Shown piece after piece: positions 24,971 through 33,881 of a stretch of DNA of 39,662 nt. The DNA is from Acaryochloris sp. IP29b_bin.148 (lineage in GTDB: Bacteria > Cyanobacteriota > Cyanobacteriia > Thermosynechococcales > Thermosynechococcaceae): the NCBI RefSeq assembly GCF_028285565.1, contig NZ_JANQOY010000219.1:1-39662 (forward strand), in the 5' to 3' direction. The stretch's first letter is position 1. Every line of letters starts with the position of its first letter. The notes beneath the pieces are model-generated. The model was not told the origin of the DNA and ran no database searches. It worked only from the letters and a program-made list of their open reading frames with translations. The position numbers and the translations under genes were made by a program.

Positions 24971-27280
24971 ATGTCCACCCCTCTTACTGCCGATCAAGTC
25001 AACCGAATTGTTTGGAATCACCATCACGATCCTTTCGAGGTTCTCGGTCCCCATCCTAGTCAAGACGGCAAATCCGGGTGGATTGTCCGGGCCTATTGGC
25101 CCAAAGCCGATGCCGTATCTGTGGTTTGTCCGGGGCAGAGGCAGGAATATCCTATGCAGAGTGTTCATGATCCCCACTTCTTTGAATGCGAAGTTCCTAT
25201 TGATGGGGCGCTGAATTACCAACTGCGGGTAAAAGAAGGAGACCATGAGCGTGTTATTTATGACCCCTACGCCTTTAAATCCCCACGAGTCACAGAGTAT
25301 GACCAACATCTTTTTGCTGAAGGCAATCATCACCGCATCTATGAGAAGTTAGGTGCCCATCTCACTACCCTGGACGGCGTAGAAGGGGTTTACTTTGCTC
25401 TTTGGGCACCCAATGCGCGTAATGTTTCACTTTTGGGAGATTTTAATGCTTGGGATGGTCGTCAGCATCAAATGCGGAAAGGACCCTCCGGTATTTGGGA
25501 GTTGTTTATCCCCGAACTGAGTATTGGCGAGCACTATAAATACGAAGTCAAAAACTACGAAGGCCATATCTACGAAAAATCAGATCCTTACGGATTTCAG
25601 CAAGAAGTTCGTCCCAAAACCGCGTCCATTGTCACGGATCTTGATTCCTACACTTGGTCCGATGGATCGTGGATGGAGCAGCGTCGCAATTCAGACGCTT
25701 TATCCCAGCCTATCTCGATCTACGAAGTCCATTTGGGGTCTTGGATGCATGCTTCCTCGGAAGAGCCTCCTACATCAGCAGAGGGACATATCCTACCCCC
25801 CGTTATTGTCTCTGAACTCAAGCCTGGGGCTCGATTCCTGACCTATCGAGAATTAGCAGATCGCTTAATCCCCTACGTGAAAGAACTAGGCTTTACTCAT
25901 ATAGAGCTACTGCCCGTTGCCGAACATCCCTTTGACGGCTCTTGGGGCTATCAAGTGACGGGTTACTACGCTTGTACCTCGCGGTATGGAACGCCCGAAG
26001 ACTTTATGTATTTTGTCGACCAGTGCCATCAGCAGGGCATTGGGGTGATTGTGGATTGGGTGCCTGGACATTTCCCCAAAGATGGGCATGGCCTAGCCTT
26101 TTTTGACGGTACCCATCTCTACGAGCATGCCGATCCCCGCAAAGGAGAGCATAAGGAATGGGGCACGCTGGTCTTCAACTACAGCCGCAAGGAAGTCAAG
26201 AACTTTCTGATTGCCAATGCCCTGTTTTGGTTCGATAAGTATCATATCGACGGTATCCGAGTCGATGCCGTCGCTTCAATGCTCTATCTCAACTACTGCC
26301 GAAAAGATGGGGAGTGGGTCGCCAATGAATATGGGGGAGCAGAGAATATCGAAGCAGCGGATTTCCTCCGCCATCTCAACGATCTGCTGTTTAGCTACTA
26401 CCCTGGAATTCTTTCGATTGCTGAAGAATCAACCGCTTGGCCGATGGTGTCTTGGCCCACCTATGTGGGGGGCTTAGGTTTTAACCTCAAATGGAATATG
26501 GGATGGATGCATGACATGTTGGATTACTTCAACATGGATCCCTGGTTCCGTCAATTTCACCAGAACAACGTCACCTTCAGCATCATGTATGCCTTTAGTG
26601 AAAACTTTATGTTGGCTCTGTCTCACGATGAAATTGTCCATGGCAAGAGCAATATGCTGGGCAAAATGCCGGGGGATGAATGGCAGAAATTTGCGAATTT
26701 GCGATGTCTGTACACCTTTATGTTTACCCACCCCGGCAAGAAAACGCTGTTTATGAGTATGGAGTTTGGCCAGTGGAGTGAGTGGAATGTTTGGGGTGAT
26801 CTGGAGTGGCAACTTCTACAATATGATCCCCATCAAAATCTCAAGCAGTTTGTCGCTGACTTGAATCATCTCTATAAGGAATTACCAGCTCTATTTACCA
26901 ATGACTTTAGCTATGACGGATTTGAGTGGGTAGACTGTAACGACAATCGCCACAGCGTCATCTCCTTTGTCCGCCGGGCCAAGGACTCGGATGAGTTTGT
27001 GCTGACGGTATGTAACTTTACCCCGCAACCCCATAGCCATTACCGCGTCGGGGTGCCGGAAGCCGGGTACTACGTCGAGCGTTTTAATAGTGATGGCCGT
27101 CAATATGGCGGCAGTAATATGGGGAATTTAGGTGGCAAATGGACGGATGAATGGGCGTTTCATAATCGTCCCTACTCCTTAGATCTTTGTTTGCCACCTT
27201 TGGCCACCTTGGTCTTTACGTTAGATCGGCAAAAAACGATGCAGGCCTACCAGCAACTGCCTGGCTCGCAAAATCAATAG
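24971..27280 (+). CDS. glgB: 1,4-alpha-glucan branching enzyme
   Basis: A 769-residue GH13 enzyme that cuts alpha-1,4 chains and reattaches them by alpha-1,6 links in glycogen synthesis. The N-terminus has an extra carbohydrate-binding module ([17 protein letters not shown]), then the second module with [18 protein letters not shown]. The catalytic barrel follows: [33 protein letters not shown] with the nucleophile Asp, ILSIAEEST with the acid/base Glu, and [12 protein letters not shown] with the third Asp. Length matches the long GlgB form of cyanobacteria. The start at 24971 has AGGTAA just upstream. The YbjN-like gene follows 76 bp downstream. Confidence 0.98.
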   Translation: MSTPLTADQVNRIVWNHHHDPFEVLGPHPSQDGKSGWIVRAYWPKADAVSVVCPGQRQEYPMQSVHDPHFFECEVPIDGALNYQLRVKEGDHERVIYDPYAFKSPRVTEYDQHLFAEGNHHRIYEKLGAHLTTLDGVEGVYFALWAPNARNVSLLGDFNAWDGRQHQMRKGPSGIWELFIPELSIGEHYKYEVKNYEGHIYEKSDPYGFQQEVRPKTASIVTDLDSYTWSDGSWMEQRRNSDALSQPISIYEVHLGSWMHASSEEPPTSAEGHILPPVIVSELKPGARFLTYRELADRLIPYVKELGFTHIELLPVAEHPFDGSWGYQVTGYYACTSRYGTPEDFMYFVDQCHQQGIGVIVDWVPGHFPKDGHGLAFFDGTHLYEHADPRKGEHKEWGTLVFNYSRKEVKNFLIANALFWFDKYHIDGIRVDAVASMLYLNYCRKDGEWVANEYGGAENIEAADFLRHLNDLLFSYYPGILSIAEESTAWPMVSWPTYVGGLGFNLKWNMGWMHDMLDYFNMDPWFRQFHQNNVTFSIMYAFSENFMLALSHDEIVHGKSNMLGKMPGDEWQKFANLRCLYTFMFTHPGKKTLFMSMEFGQWSEWNVWGDLEWQLLQYDPHQNLKQFVADLNHLYKELPALFTNDFSYDGFEWVDCNDNRHSVISFVRRAKDSDEFVLTVCNFTPQPHSHYRVGVPEAGYYVERFNSDGRQYGGSNMGNLGGKWTDEWAFHNRPYSLDLCLPPLATLVFTLDRQKTMQAYQQLPGSQNQ

Positions 27281-27356
27281 GTTTTGCCAATTTCAAGAAA
27301 CCTGTCACACTGGACTTGGGATAGACCCGATCATCACTTAAGAAGAGGATGCCCTT

Positions 27357-27932
27357 ATGGGCGCTACGTTAGAGCAAATTGCTGGGTACTTAGATAAGCA
27401 AGGACTGATTTACGAAATTCAGTCTGATAAGGCACGCATTATTACTCAAGTCGAAGCTGAGCATGTCGAAGATTTTTTGATCGTGATTCAGCTAGATGAA
27501 GAAGGCGAGTTCTTTAAGTTATTTGTGCCTGAGGTGCTGACGGGGGTCCAAACTCACCCGCATAAGGCTGCTATTTTGCAAACCATGCTGGTCATTTCTT
27601 GGGAAACTAAGATGTTGCAGTGGGAGTATGATGCCTCCGACGGCGAAATTCGGGCCATTATTGAATTCCCCTTAGAAGACGCCATTATGACGGAACGCCA
27701 ATTCGAACGTTGCTTCAGTGGTTTGGTGGAGATGGTGGATAGTTGGGCGATGCCTCGTTTGCGAGAAGTGATGGAAACGGGGGTCGATCCAGGTGATGTT
27801 GCTTTGGGTGAGCGCCTCCTGTTAACGATTGAGCAGGAAGCACCAGGGTTGCTTGTGCTGCTGGAGAAAGCAATGCAGGCCCGTAAACATCGAGGCCAGT
27901 TCCCTCCCTTACGGGATTCCTGGTTGGATTAA
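27357..27932 (+). CDS. YbjN-like (type III secretion chaperone-like fold) protein
   Basis: A 191-residue acidic cytoplasmic protein. It begins MGATLEQIAGYLDKQGLIYE, then ARIITQVEAEHVEDFLIVIQLDEEGEFFKLFVPEVL, a pattern seen in the YbjN/DUF1821-type families whose alpha/beta fold resembles secretion chaperones. After that comes AAILQTMLVISWETKMLQWEYDASDGEIRAIIEFPLEDA. No catalytic residues are evident; proteins of this kind are thought to bind partner proteins. It follows glgB by 76 bp, possibly one transcript, but a role in glycogen metabolism is only a guess from position. Confidence 0.7.
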   Translation: MGATLEQIAGYLDKQGLIYEIQSDKARIITQVEAEHVEDFLIVIQLDEEGEFFKLFVPEVLTGVQTHPHKAAILQTMLVISWETKMLQWEYDASDGEIRAIIEFPLEDAIMTERQFERCFSGLVEMVDSWAMPRLREVMETGVDPGDVALGERLLLTIEQEAPGLLVLLEKAMQARKHRGQFPPLRDSWLD

Positions 27933-28553
27933 TCTATCTGCAAGGGATTGCTGCACAGCAGTGCGGCGTAAATGTGGTATTGGTTCTGGTCAGGCGGTGT
28001 CTATGCATGACTGTGGGAGCAATCAGCCACTATCCCCATACAGGCAGAAATAAAGAGTGGTGATAGGCCGGTCGCCGTGGCAACCCAAAAATAGGGAACC
28101 TCAGTTCGGGTTAAGGCCATTTTTGCAGCATCCTTACGGAAGAATCAATGTTTCAGCCTATGCAAGCATAAGGGGTTCAGCTGATTCCGAACTGAGGTTA
28201 GGAAGGACATTGATAGCGGGAACGATAAACCTGTGCGGACTATCCTGACTGGGATGGGTCGCGAACAGGATGTGGCCACTCACTTATCGGCAGGATTTCA
28301 GACTCAAAAAGGAATCTATGCCCCCATAAATCATTCGAAAAAACAATAATTTAAATCTATTAACTTGTAATCGCAAAAAAAATACAGATATGACCTCTGA
28401 TAGAGTAATTTTTGGGCTTATTTCTCTGTAGCTGTAGTCTGGATTACTTCATAAGGTGATCAACAATATGTTAAAACCTCTGAAGACATACACATTTAAA
28501 AGGGGGAGTTTATGGTTCAAAAACAAATAAGACATTGATTCTGAGGAGGATAT
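27933..28553. other. 620-bp gap with a long-range inverted repeat
   Basis: No convincing gene; the short plus-strand frames have atypical composition. AACCTCAGTTCGG (28097-28109) and CCGAACTGAGGTT (28187-28199) are exact reverse complements 77 bp apart. Further stems include ATCCTG/CAGGAT. From about 28330 the sequence is AT-rich and likely contains the promoter of the metalloprotease. AGGAGG at 28543-28548, six bases before the ATG at 28554, is an excellent ribosome binding site. Confidence 0.55.
28097..28199. repeat. 103-bp segment bounded by 13-bp inverted repeats
   Basis: The ends AACCTCAGTTCGG and CCGAACTGAGGTT match perfectly as inverted repeats. The interior has additional short complementarities (TCCTTA with TAAGG). 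It may be a small mobile element derivative or a stable RNA with a long closing stem. No target duplication is convincing. Confidence 0.5.
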
Positions 28554-30221
28554 ATGCGTCATCTTGCATCTTCAATTGAAAGCTTGAATGACCTTAAATT
28601 TGGTTCAAATTCTCTGACATCTGTCAATCCCAATCGTGACAGCCTTGATATTGATTTACTCCGACCGGAAAGTCTAGATTTGTCTGCTCTTAAGAGTCTA
28701 GACCTATCAAACTTAGAGAGTCTGGTCCTATCTGATTTAGAGAGTCTGGCTCCTACCGTTAATGTTCCTGATCTTCAGACATCCCTCCCCGCGCAACTTC
28801 TTGCTCCTGAGGGCTCGGCATCCGTAACCGCTCAATCGGCTGATGCATCTAACGCTGTCGACAGCGGCTACTGCTGTATGTGTACCGCTTGTGGTAGTTA
28901 TAGTGGGCATAGTCATGGTGCAGGATTCCAGGTTGGAGGAACGGTTGCCCAGTTTAATGACAGTGGCGGACGCTTCAAGTGGGATCAGCCTGATGGTACA
29001 GGCAGTGACGTTGATATCACCTACAGTTTTGCTCCGAATTTTCAGCTTTCTGGTTTGTCCGATAGCCAAGCAAAATCGCTGTTCCGGGAAGCCTTAGGAG
29101 TCTGGGCGGATGTCGCCCCCTTAAATTTTCAGGAAGTGCAAGACCCTGGTAATGGCCGTGATGTCGATATTCGAGTTAGCGCTGACTTTATTGATGGTCG
29201 GAGTAATACGCTGGCCTTCGCTTTTTTCCCGCAAGGGGGAGACCAAACCTATGATACTGGCGAGAATTGGGACAGCAGTCTGTTTCTAGAAACTGCTGTT
29301 CATGAAACAGGACATAGTTTGGGGCTAGGGCATGAATCTGGGACAGATGCCATTATGAATCCGTCTATCCAAAGGCGGTTCGATGGGGCTGGGTCGGCCT
29401 TCTTGCTCCAAGATGATATCAATGGTATTCGCAGTCTTTACGGGAGTGGGCAAGGTTCTGTCAGTTCTCTGTCACCGTCACCTAGCCCTAGTCCCAGCCC
29501 AACACCCAGCCCCAGCCCGACGCCCAGTCCCAGCCCGAGTCCAACGCCGAGTCCCAGCCCCACGCCTAACCCTAGGCAAATTGACGGTACGTCTGGTAGC
29601 GATACCCTGACGGGTGGAGCTGCAAATGAGACCATTCGAGGCTTTGCGGGGAATGATGTTCTGAATGGTCAGAGTGGCAATGATGTGGTGCGTGGGGGCA
29701 GTGGCAATGATAGTGTCTTTGGCGGAACTGGCAATGATAGCGTTTATGGTGGCAACAATAACGATCGTCTCTATGCTGGCGCTGGACGAGATAAGGCTTA
29801 TGGCGGTAAAGGCAATGATTTAGTGATTGGCGGCAAGGGAAATGATTCCCTCTTTGGGGGAAGTGGTCGCGACCGATTGATTGGCGTTTTGGCGCGTGAT
29901 CGCAATCCCGGAGTGAATGAGATTGATGAAATGACTGGGGGTTCGGGTGCAGACACTTTTGTGCTGGGGAATCAGCAAAAAGTTTTCTATGCTGATGGTC
30001 CTGCTACCAGTAACTATGTTATTGTGCGGGACTTCAACCCAAATCAAGGGGATGTACTAGAACTCCGTGGTCAAGCGAGTGATTACTCCTTAGGGGCTGC
30101 CCCCCAGGGATTGAATGGGACGGCTCTCGTTTACGAGGGAGGAAACTCTAACGAAATCATCGGCATTATCCAGGGAACCACCAACTTTAGCCTCAGTGGT
30201 GATGAAGTTCGGTATGTTTAA
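28554..30221 (+). CDS. Secreted matrixin-type metalloprotease with RTX calcium repeats
   Basis: 555 residues. The N-terminus lacks a Sec signal and has leucine-rich repeats (SLDLSALKSLDLSNLESL, residues 40-57). A cysteine cluster CCMCTAC (107-113) and GHSHG follow. The M10A catalytic domain has ITYSFAP, then HETGHSLGLGH with His250, Glu251, His254 and His260, and a Met-turn at IMNP (Met268). A Ser/Pro/Thr-Pro linker runs from 307 to 340. RTX repeats of the GGxGxDxUx type cover about 346-444. The C-terminus (DTFVLG, VIVRDFNPNQGDVLEL) is typical of type I-secreted RTX proteins. It is expected to be exported by a type I system, not seen here, and to fold on Ca2+ outside the cell. Confidence 0.88.
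   Translation: MRHLASSIESLNDLKFGSNSLTSVNPNRDSLDIDLLRPESLDLSALKSLDLSNLESLVLSDLESLAPTVNVPDLQTSLPAQLLAPEGSASVTAQSADASNAVDSGYCCMCTACGSYSGHSHGAGFQVGGTVAQFNDSGGRFKWDQPDGTGSDVDITYSFAPNFQLSGLSDSQAKSLFREALGVWADVAPLNFQEVQDPGNGRDVDIRVSADFIDGRSNTLAFAFFPQGGDQTYDTGENWDSSLFLETAVHETGHSLGLGHESGTDAIMNPSIQRRFDGAGSAFLLQDDINGIRSLYGSGQGSVSSLSPSPSPSPSPTPSPSPTPSPSPSPTPSPSPTPNPRQIDGTSGSDTLTGGAANETIRGFAGNDVLNGQSGNDVVRGGSGNDSVFGGTGNDSVYGGNNNDRLYAGAGRDKAYGGKGNDLVIGGKGNDSLFGGSGRDRLIGVLARDRNPGVNEIDEMTGGSGADTFVLGNQQKVFYADGPATSNYVIVRDFNPNQGDVLELRGQASDYSLGAAPQGLNGTALVYEGGNSNEIIGIIQGTTNFSLSGDEVRYV
29472..29573 (+). repeat. Low-complexity Ser/Pro/Thr-Pro linker-coding repeat
   Basis: This part of the metalloprotease gene is a near-repeat of CCCAGC/CCGACG-type hexamers encoding SPSPTP units (residues 307-340). 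It separates the protease from the RTX domain. Such repeats vary in copy number by slippage, always in multiples that keep the frame if six-base units change. Confidence 0.8.
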
Positions 30222-30518
30222 TCCCTATGTGAGCCAATACTCCTGAGGCAATAGGGTCTCAGGAGTGAAAGGACTTCAGGTTTGGAGCAGCAAGCTCTTG
30301 CTAAATATGGGTTTGCTACTCCAGCAATATGGATAGTTTGTGGAAATGTTTAGCCCAGACTGGCCCTGACAGAGCCTGGAGGATATATAAGATTTTCTGA
30401 TGAGCTTTGGTCTTGACCTTCAAGGTGACTTTAACGATTAACTTGTGTATGCTGGCGAGACGACTAGTCCTCCAATCAGAAGCCATATAATATGAGTCTT
30501 TGCAGTATCCCCAGCTTT
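30222..30518. other. Non-coding spacer after the RTX protease
   Basis: About 300 bp between converging genes. A 9-bp perfect hairpin, ACTCCTGAG (30239-30247) with CTCAGGAGT (30258-30266), lies 18 bp after the protease stop and may act in termination or mRNA stability, although no T-run follows. Nothing else was recognised. Confidence 0.55.
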
Positions 30519-31376
30519 TTAGGAATGGGCTGAGGATGGAGAAGATGACGCCTCATCCCCACTCCTTAACAAGGGTGAATACATCATGAGTGCGTGGTTC
30601 TCAGTAATAAATTCATCTGGGAAAACCTCGTTGGTCAATAAATGACGTTTTTTCCGAAAAATCTGGTTGTGGCGCATATATCGACCGGCAATAGGACCCG
30701 TAATCTGGTGATTGCGCTCCAAGATTTCGTAGTGATAGGGACATTTTGTATCTGATCGCAGCTCGCCACATAGGTCTGTGTCTGTTAACCAGAGACATAG
30801 TTGAAAGGGGTGGTGAGTGTTGTTTTCTAGCTGTAAATCAATATAGTTATAGGCGACCGTTGCTCCACTGCCAAAGGGAAGGGAACGATTGAGATCGGGG
30901 AAGACATCATAGCTGTGTCGCCAGCGTTCTTTAACGGTTAAGGGAGAATGTAGGGCCATCCAATACAGCAGATTGGCTAACTGGCACAGCCCACCTCCAT
31001 ACCCTGATTTCACTTGGCCATTGTTCAAGGTCATACCCGGTTTGAATCCGCGTCGTTTGGTGGGATTGCCGACTAAATACCAAAAGGAGAACACCTCTCC
31101 GGGATGGATGATGACTGAGTTGATGCAGTGAATGGCTAGCTGTAAATTAGTGACTTTGTTGTGCTGCAGCCACATGTCTACATCTTTGAGTTGGCGTAAC
31201 AAAAAAGACTGATGGGAAAATACTGTTATAGGTAAGCGATTAGATCCCTTGGGGACTGCAAACTTTGTCCCTGAAAACTGCCATTCCCACTTCCGTTTTT
31301 GAATGTAATATTGTCGACCTAGCAGTAATCTCAGGCGAGTGCGTTGCTGATGCTGAGGCGGATGAAGGTCGTTCAT
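30519..31376 (-). CDS. VanW family protein
   Basis: 285 residues from the ATG at 31376 (an in-frame TTG lies two codons upstream). It matches the VanW family: an N-terminal extension, then NSVIIHPGEVFSFWYLVGNPTKRRGF and the hallmark SGYGGGLCQLANLLYWMAL, followed by DLNRSLPFGSGATVAYNYIDLQLENNT. VanW was named from glycopeptide resistance clusters, but its biochemical role is unknown and most homologues have nothing to do with resistance. There is no signal peptide or membrane helix at the N-terminus, unlike many VanW proteins. The tail is Ser-rich (SGDEASSSPSSAHS). Confidence 0.88.
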   Translation of the reverse strand: MNDLHPPQHQQRTRLRLLLGRQYYIQKRKWEWQFSGTKFAVPKGSNRLPITVFSHQSFLLRQLKDVDMWLQHNKVTNLQLAIHCINSVIIHPGEVFSFWYLVGNPTKRRGFKPGMTLNNGQVKSGYGGGLCQLANLLYWMALHSPLTVKERWRHSYDVFPDLNRSLPFGSGATVAYNYIDLQLENNTHHPFQLCLWLTDTDLCGELRSDTKCPYHYEILERNHQITGPIAGRYMRHNQIFRKKRHLLTNEVFPDEFITENHALMMYSPLLRSGDEASSSPSSAHS

Positions 31377-31492
31377 AGGCAAGTTTCGCGATTGAAATCT
31401 TGTCTCAGTGATAGCAAGGCGATGGTGGGTTAGCTGTGATCTTTAACAGCAAGAATAGATCAGCAAAGTGCTGATACTCCTATCGTCTGATG

Positions 31493-32284
31493 TTACTGTC
31501 CTAGATAGGCTTCTAGCACTTCTTTGTTGGATTGGATTTCCGCGGGGGTGCCTTCGGCGAGGTTTTGTCCCTCGGCCAATACCCAAACGCGATCGCACAA
31601 GGACATAATCACATCCATATTGTGCTCAATAATCAAGAAGGTAATGCCGTTGTCATTCCACCGATTGATATGGCCACAAATTTGCTGAATCAGAGTGGGA
31701 TTCACCCCCGCAGCGGGTTCGTCCAGCAGCATCAGTTTCGGATCGGCCATCAAGCCTCTGGCCATTTCGAGTAGCTTGCGCTGACCACCAGAGAGGGCAC
31801 CCGCGTAGTCATTGACCTTCGCGGCTAGGCCCACGGATTCGAGGATGACATGCGCTTTTTCTTTTAGCTCGCGCTCTTGCCGACGAATGATATGGGCTTG
31901 GAAAAACGTATTTTGCAGCTTTTCTCCGGTTTGGTTGGGCGCTGCGAGCAGCATATTCTCTAGGACTGACAATCGCGACAGCACCCGCGCCACCTGAAAG
32001 GTGCGAATCATTCCCCTCAGGGCAATTTTGTGGGGTTGCAAGCGCTCAATGGGTTTGCCATCAAAGATAATCCGCCCGTGGTCGGGGGCAATAAAATTAC
32101 AGAGCAAATTAAACAGGGTGGTTTTCCCGGCGCCATTGGGACCAATTAACCCGACAATCTTGCCTTTGGGGACATGAATCTCGGCATCATTAACCGCTTG
32201 AATGCCACCAAAGGCTTTGGAGAGCCCCTGGGCTGTCAATAACGACTGGTCCGGTGGGCTTGAAGGGGCGCGCTTATCGTCCAA
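31493..32284 (-). CDS. livG: ABC transporter ATP-binding protein, LivG type (branched-chain/neutral amino acid or urea class)
   Basis: 263 residues. Walker A GLIGPNGAGKTT, the LivG-specific MIRTFQVARVLSRLSVLENML, signature ALSGGQRKLLEMARGLM, Walker B LMLLDEPAAGVNP, and the H-loop in LIIEHNMDVIM are all intact. The C-terminal GTPAEIQSNKEVLEAYLG is characteristic of LivG/NatA-type subunits. It powers uptake with a LivM-type permease, whose gene lies directly upstream and overlaps this gene's start by 11 bp, so the two are co-translated. No LivF ATPase, LivH permease or binding-protein gene is in the window. The cyanobacterial N-I neutral amino acid system is the closest guess. Confidence 0.88.
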   Translation of the reverse strand: MDDKRAPSSPPDQSLLTAQGLSKAFGGIQAVNDAEIHVPKGKIVGLIGPNGAGKTTLFNLLCNFIAPDHGRIIFDGKPIERLQPHKIALRGMIRTFQVARVLSRLSVLENMLLAAPNQTGEKLQNTFFQAHIIRRQERELKEKAHVILESVGLAAKVNDYAGALSGGQRKLLEMARGLMADPKLMLLDEPAAGVNPTLIQQICGHINRWNDNGITFLIIEHNMDVIMSLCDRVWVLAEGQNLAEGTPAEIQSNKEVLEAYLGQ

Positions 32285-33710
32285 GGGTGAGTTCCTCCTT
32301 CTTGCCCAACAGACCTTGGGGCCGCCACATCATTAACACAATTAGCATTAGACCAATCACCATCACCCGAAAAGCCCCCAACCGAGCATCATCTAGGGGC
32401 AAGATATTAGGGAGAACAAAGCGGGTGACCTCATAATAGGCCCAAAAAATACCTGCTCCCAATAGGGTGCCGACGTTATTTCCCGCACCGCCGACCACAA
32501 TAATAATCCAGGCTTCAAAGGTCTTGAGGGGGATAAAGCCATCGGGGTTAATAAAGGTGAGTTGCCAGGCATAAAAGGATCCGGCAATCCCTGCGATCGC
32601 ACCGCCTAACATAAAGGACTGCAGCTTATAGCGAAACACATCTTTGCCCAAGGCTTTGGCGACTTCCTCATCTTCTCGAATTGAAGTTAACACTCGCCCC
32701 CAGGGCGAATTGACCCAGCGCTCCAACTGCCAAAAGACCAAGGCAATGGTCAGAATCAGCAGCCATAGCAGACCCGCTTTGTAGGTGTAGTCGACAATGC
32801 CCATGACATGGGCTCCGAAAAACATCACCACCAATCCCATCCCCATAGAAACCGTCAGTAGACTGAGGTGGGTACTCAGGGACTGGGTGCGGAGTTGCTG
32901 AACCGGTTGTCGGCAGGAGGCATAAACGAGAACCACCCCCACTAGGGCCAGTGGTGCAGCCATGGCTAACCGCATCACCAACAAAATGATTTCCTGGAGA
33001 AAGGACGGTAGCTGGATGGTCAGACTGAGTGAAAAGGAAAACCACCAGCAGACCGCAACGCCCACTAAGCACAGCACATATCCCACAAATAGCGGCATGG
33101 ATATAGCCGGAGGGCCTTCCCGCTGAGGTTGCAGCAGCAGCCATTGCCACAGTCGCCACAGGGTTAATCCCAACACTAAGCCCAGGGAGGCAATCATCAA
33201 GCCTTGGATCACCAGATTCGGCTGCAGTTGGGAGAGGGGGAGCGGATAGTTAAACACCCCGCGCGGTCCGCGGGTTAACCATTCTTCGTTGACGGCGACG
33301 AGCCGTAACACTTCAGATACGCCAATGGTGACAATAGACAGATAGTCTTCCCGGAGCCTTAAGGTGCTGGTCCCAATCGCTAAGCCTAGCAGCGCTGCCA
33401 ACCCGGCCCCAATCAGTACGGCAATCACCAAGGGAACCTGTTCTGGCCATTTTGCCCCCAGAAATTGCAAGCTGTGATAGAGCCATCCTTGGTTAGCAAT
33501 GGCCGGATACTGATCGATCAGGCGTTGGGGCATCTCCTTAATAAAATTAGGGAGGGTCAAGGCAATGGTGGTGTAGGCCCCAATCAGCATAGAGGCGACA
33601 TGACCAAAGTTAATTAGCCCGGTATAGCCCCACTGTAAATTGAGCCCTAAGCTGAAAAGGGCATAAATGGTGGCGACCAGTGCTAAAGAAACAAAATACC
33701 CAACTGTCAT
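32274..33710 (-). CDS. livM: LivM-type ABC transporter permease with an enlarged middle region
   Basis: 478 residues from the ATG at 33710 (an in-frame TTG at 33740 is an alternative). N-terminal block ALFSLGLNLQWGYTGLINFGH and C-terminal blocks SPWGRVLTSIREDEEVAKALGKD, SFYAWQLTFINPDGFIPLKT and IIVVGGAGNNVGTLLGAG are standard LivM. Between about residue 165 and 320 there is extra sequence with several helices not found in most LivM proteins, giving unusual length. The protein spans the plasma membrane as one of two permease subunits. Its stop overlaps the LivG start. The upstream region is shared with the divergent pgi. Confidence 0.85.
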   Translation of the reverse strand: MTVGYFVSLALVATIYALFSLGLNLQWGYTGLINFGHVASMLIGAYTTIALTLPNFIKEMPQRLIDQYPAIANQGWLYHSLQFLGAKWPEQVPLVIAVLIGAGLAALLGLAIGTSTLRLREDYLSIVTIGVSEVLRLVAVNEEWLTRGPRGVFNYPLPLSQLQPNLVIQGLMIASLGLVLGLTLWRLWQWLLLQPQREGPPAISMPLFVGYVLCLVGVAVCWWFSFSLSLTIQLPSFLQEIILLVMRLAMAAPLALVGVVLVYASCRQPVQQLRTQSLSTHLSLLTVSMGMGLVVMFFGAHVMGIVDYTYKAGLLWLLILTIALVFWQLERWVNSPWGRVLTSIREDEEVAKALGKDVFRYKLQSFMLGGAIAGIAGSFYAWQLTFINPDGFIPLKTFEAWIIIVVGGAGNNVGTLLGAGIFWAYYEVTRFVLPNILPLDDARLGAFRVMVIGLMLIVLMMWRPQGLLGKKEELTLGR

Positions 33711-33881
33711 AGGTCTGGGAGTAACAGCGTGCTGCTTCAATCAACATCTTCAGGATTTTATCAGGCTGAGGGATATTTCTTCTGACCAGAAATGCTAAAG
33801 CCCATCCGAATATTTGGTCACCTTTTCGAGCTGCACGCTATGGTTTAATCATCAACCAATCATTGCACTCAGGAACGATAT

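Noticed and set aside
28057..28248. 63-codon plus-strand frame in the gap before the RTX protease
   Set aside because: Atypical composition, no start signal, and it runs across the inverted repeat; more likely chance.
29438..29635. Gly/Leu-repeat minus-strand frame (GLGLGVGLGLG)
   Set aside because: It is the reverse reading of the Ser/Pro/Thr-Pro linker repeat of the RTX protease.
29472..29900. Possible CRISPR or tandem-repeat array
   Set aside because: The periodicity comes from codon repeats of the SP/TP linker and the GGxGxD RTX motifs; there are no unique spacers between identical repeats.
30519..31376. VanW gene as evidence for glycopeptide resistance
   Set aside because: No vanA/H/X/R/S-type gene is near, and VanW homologues are widespread outside resistance clusters.
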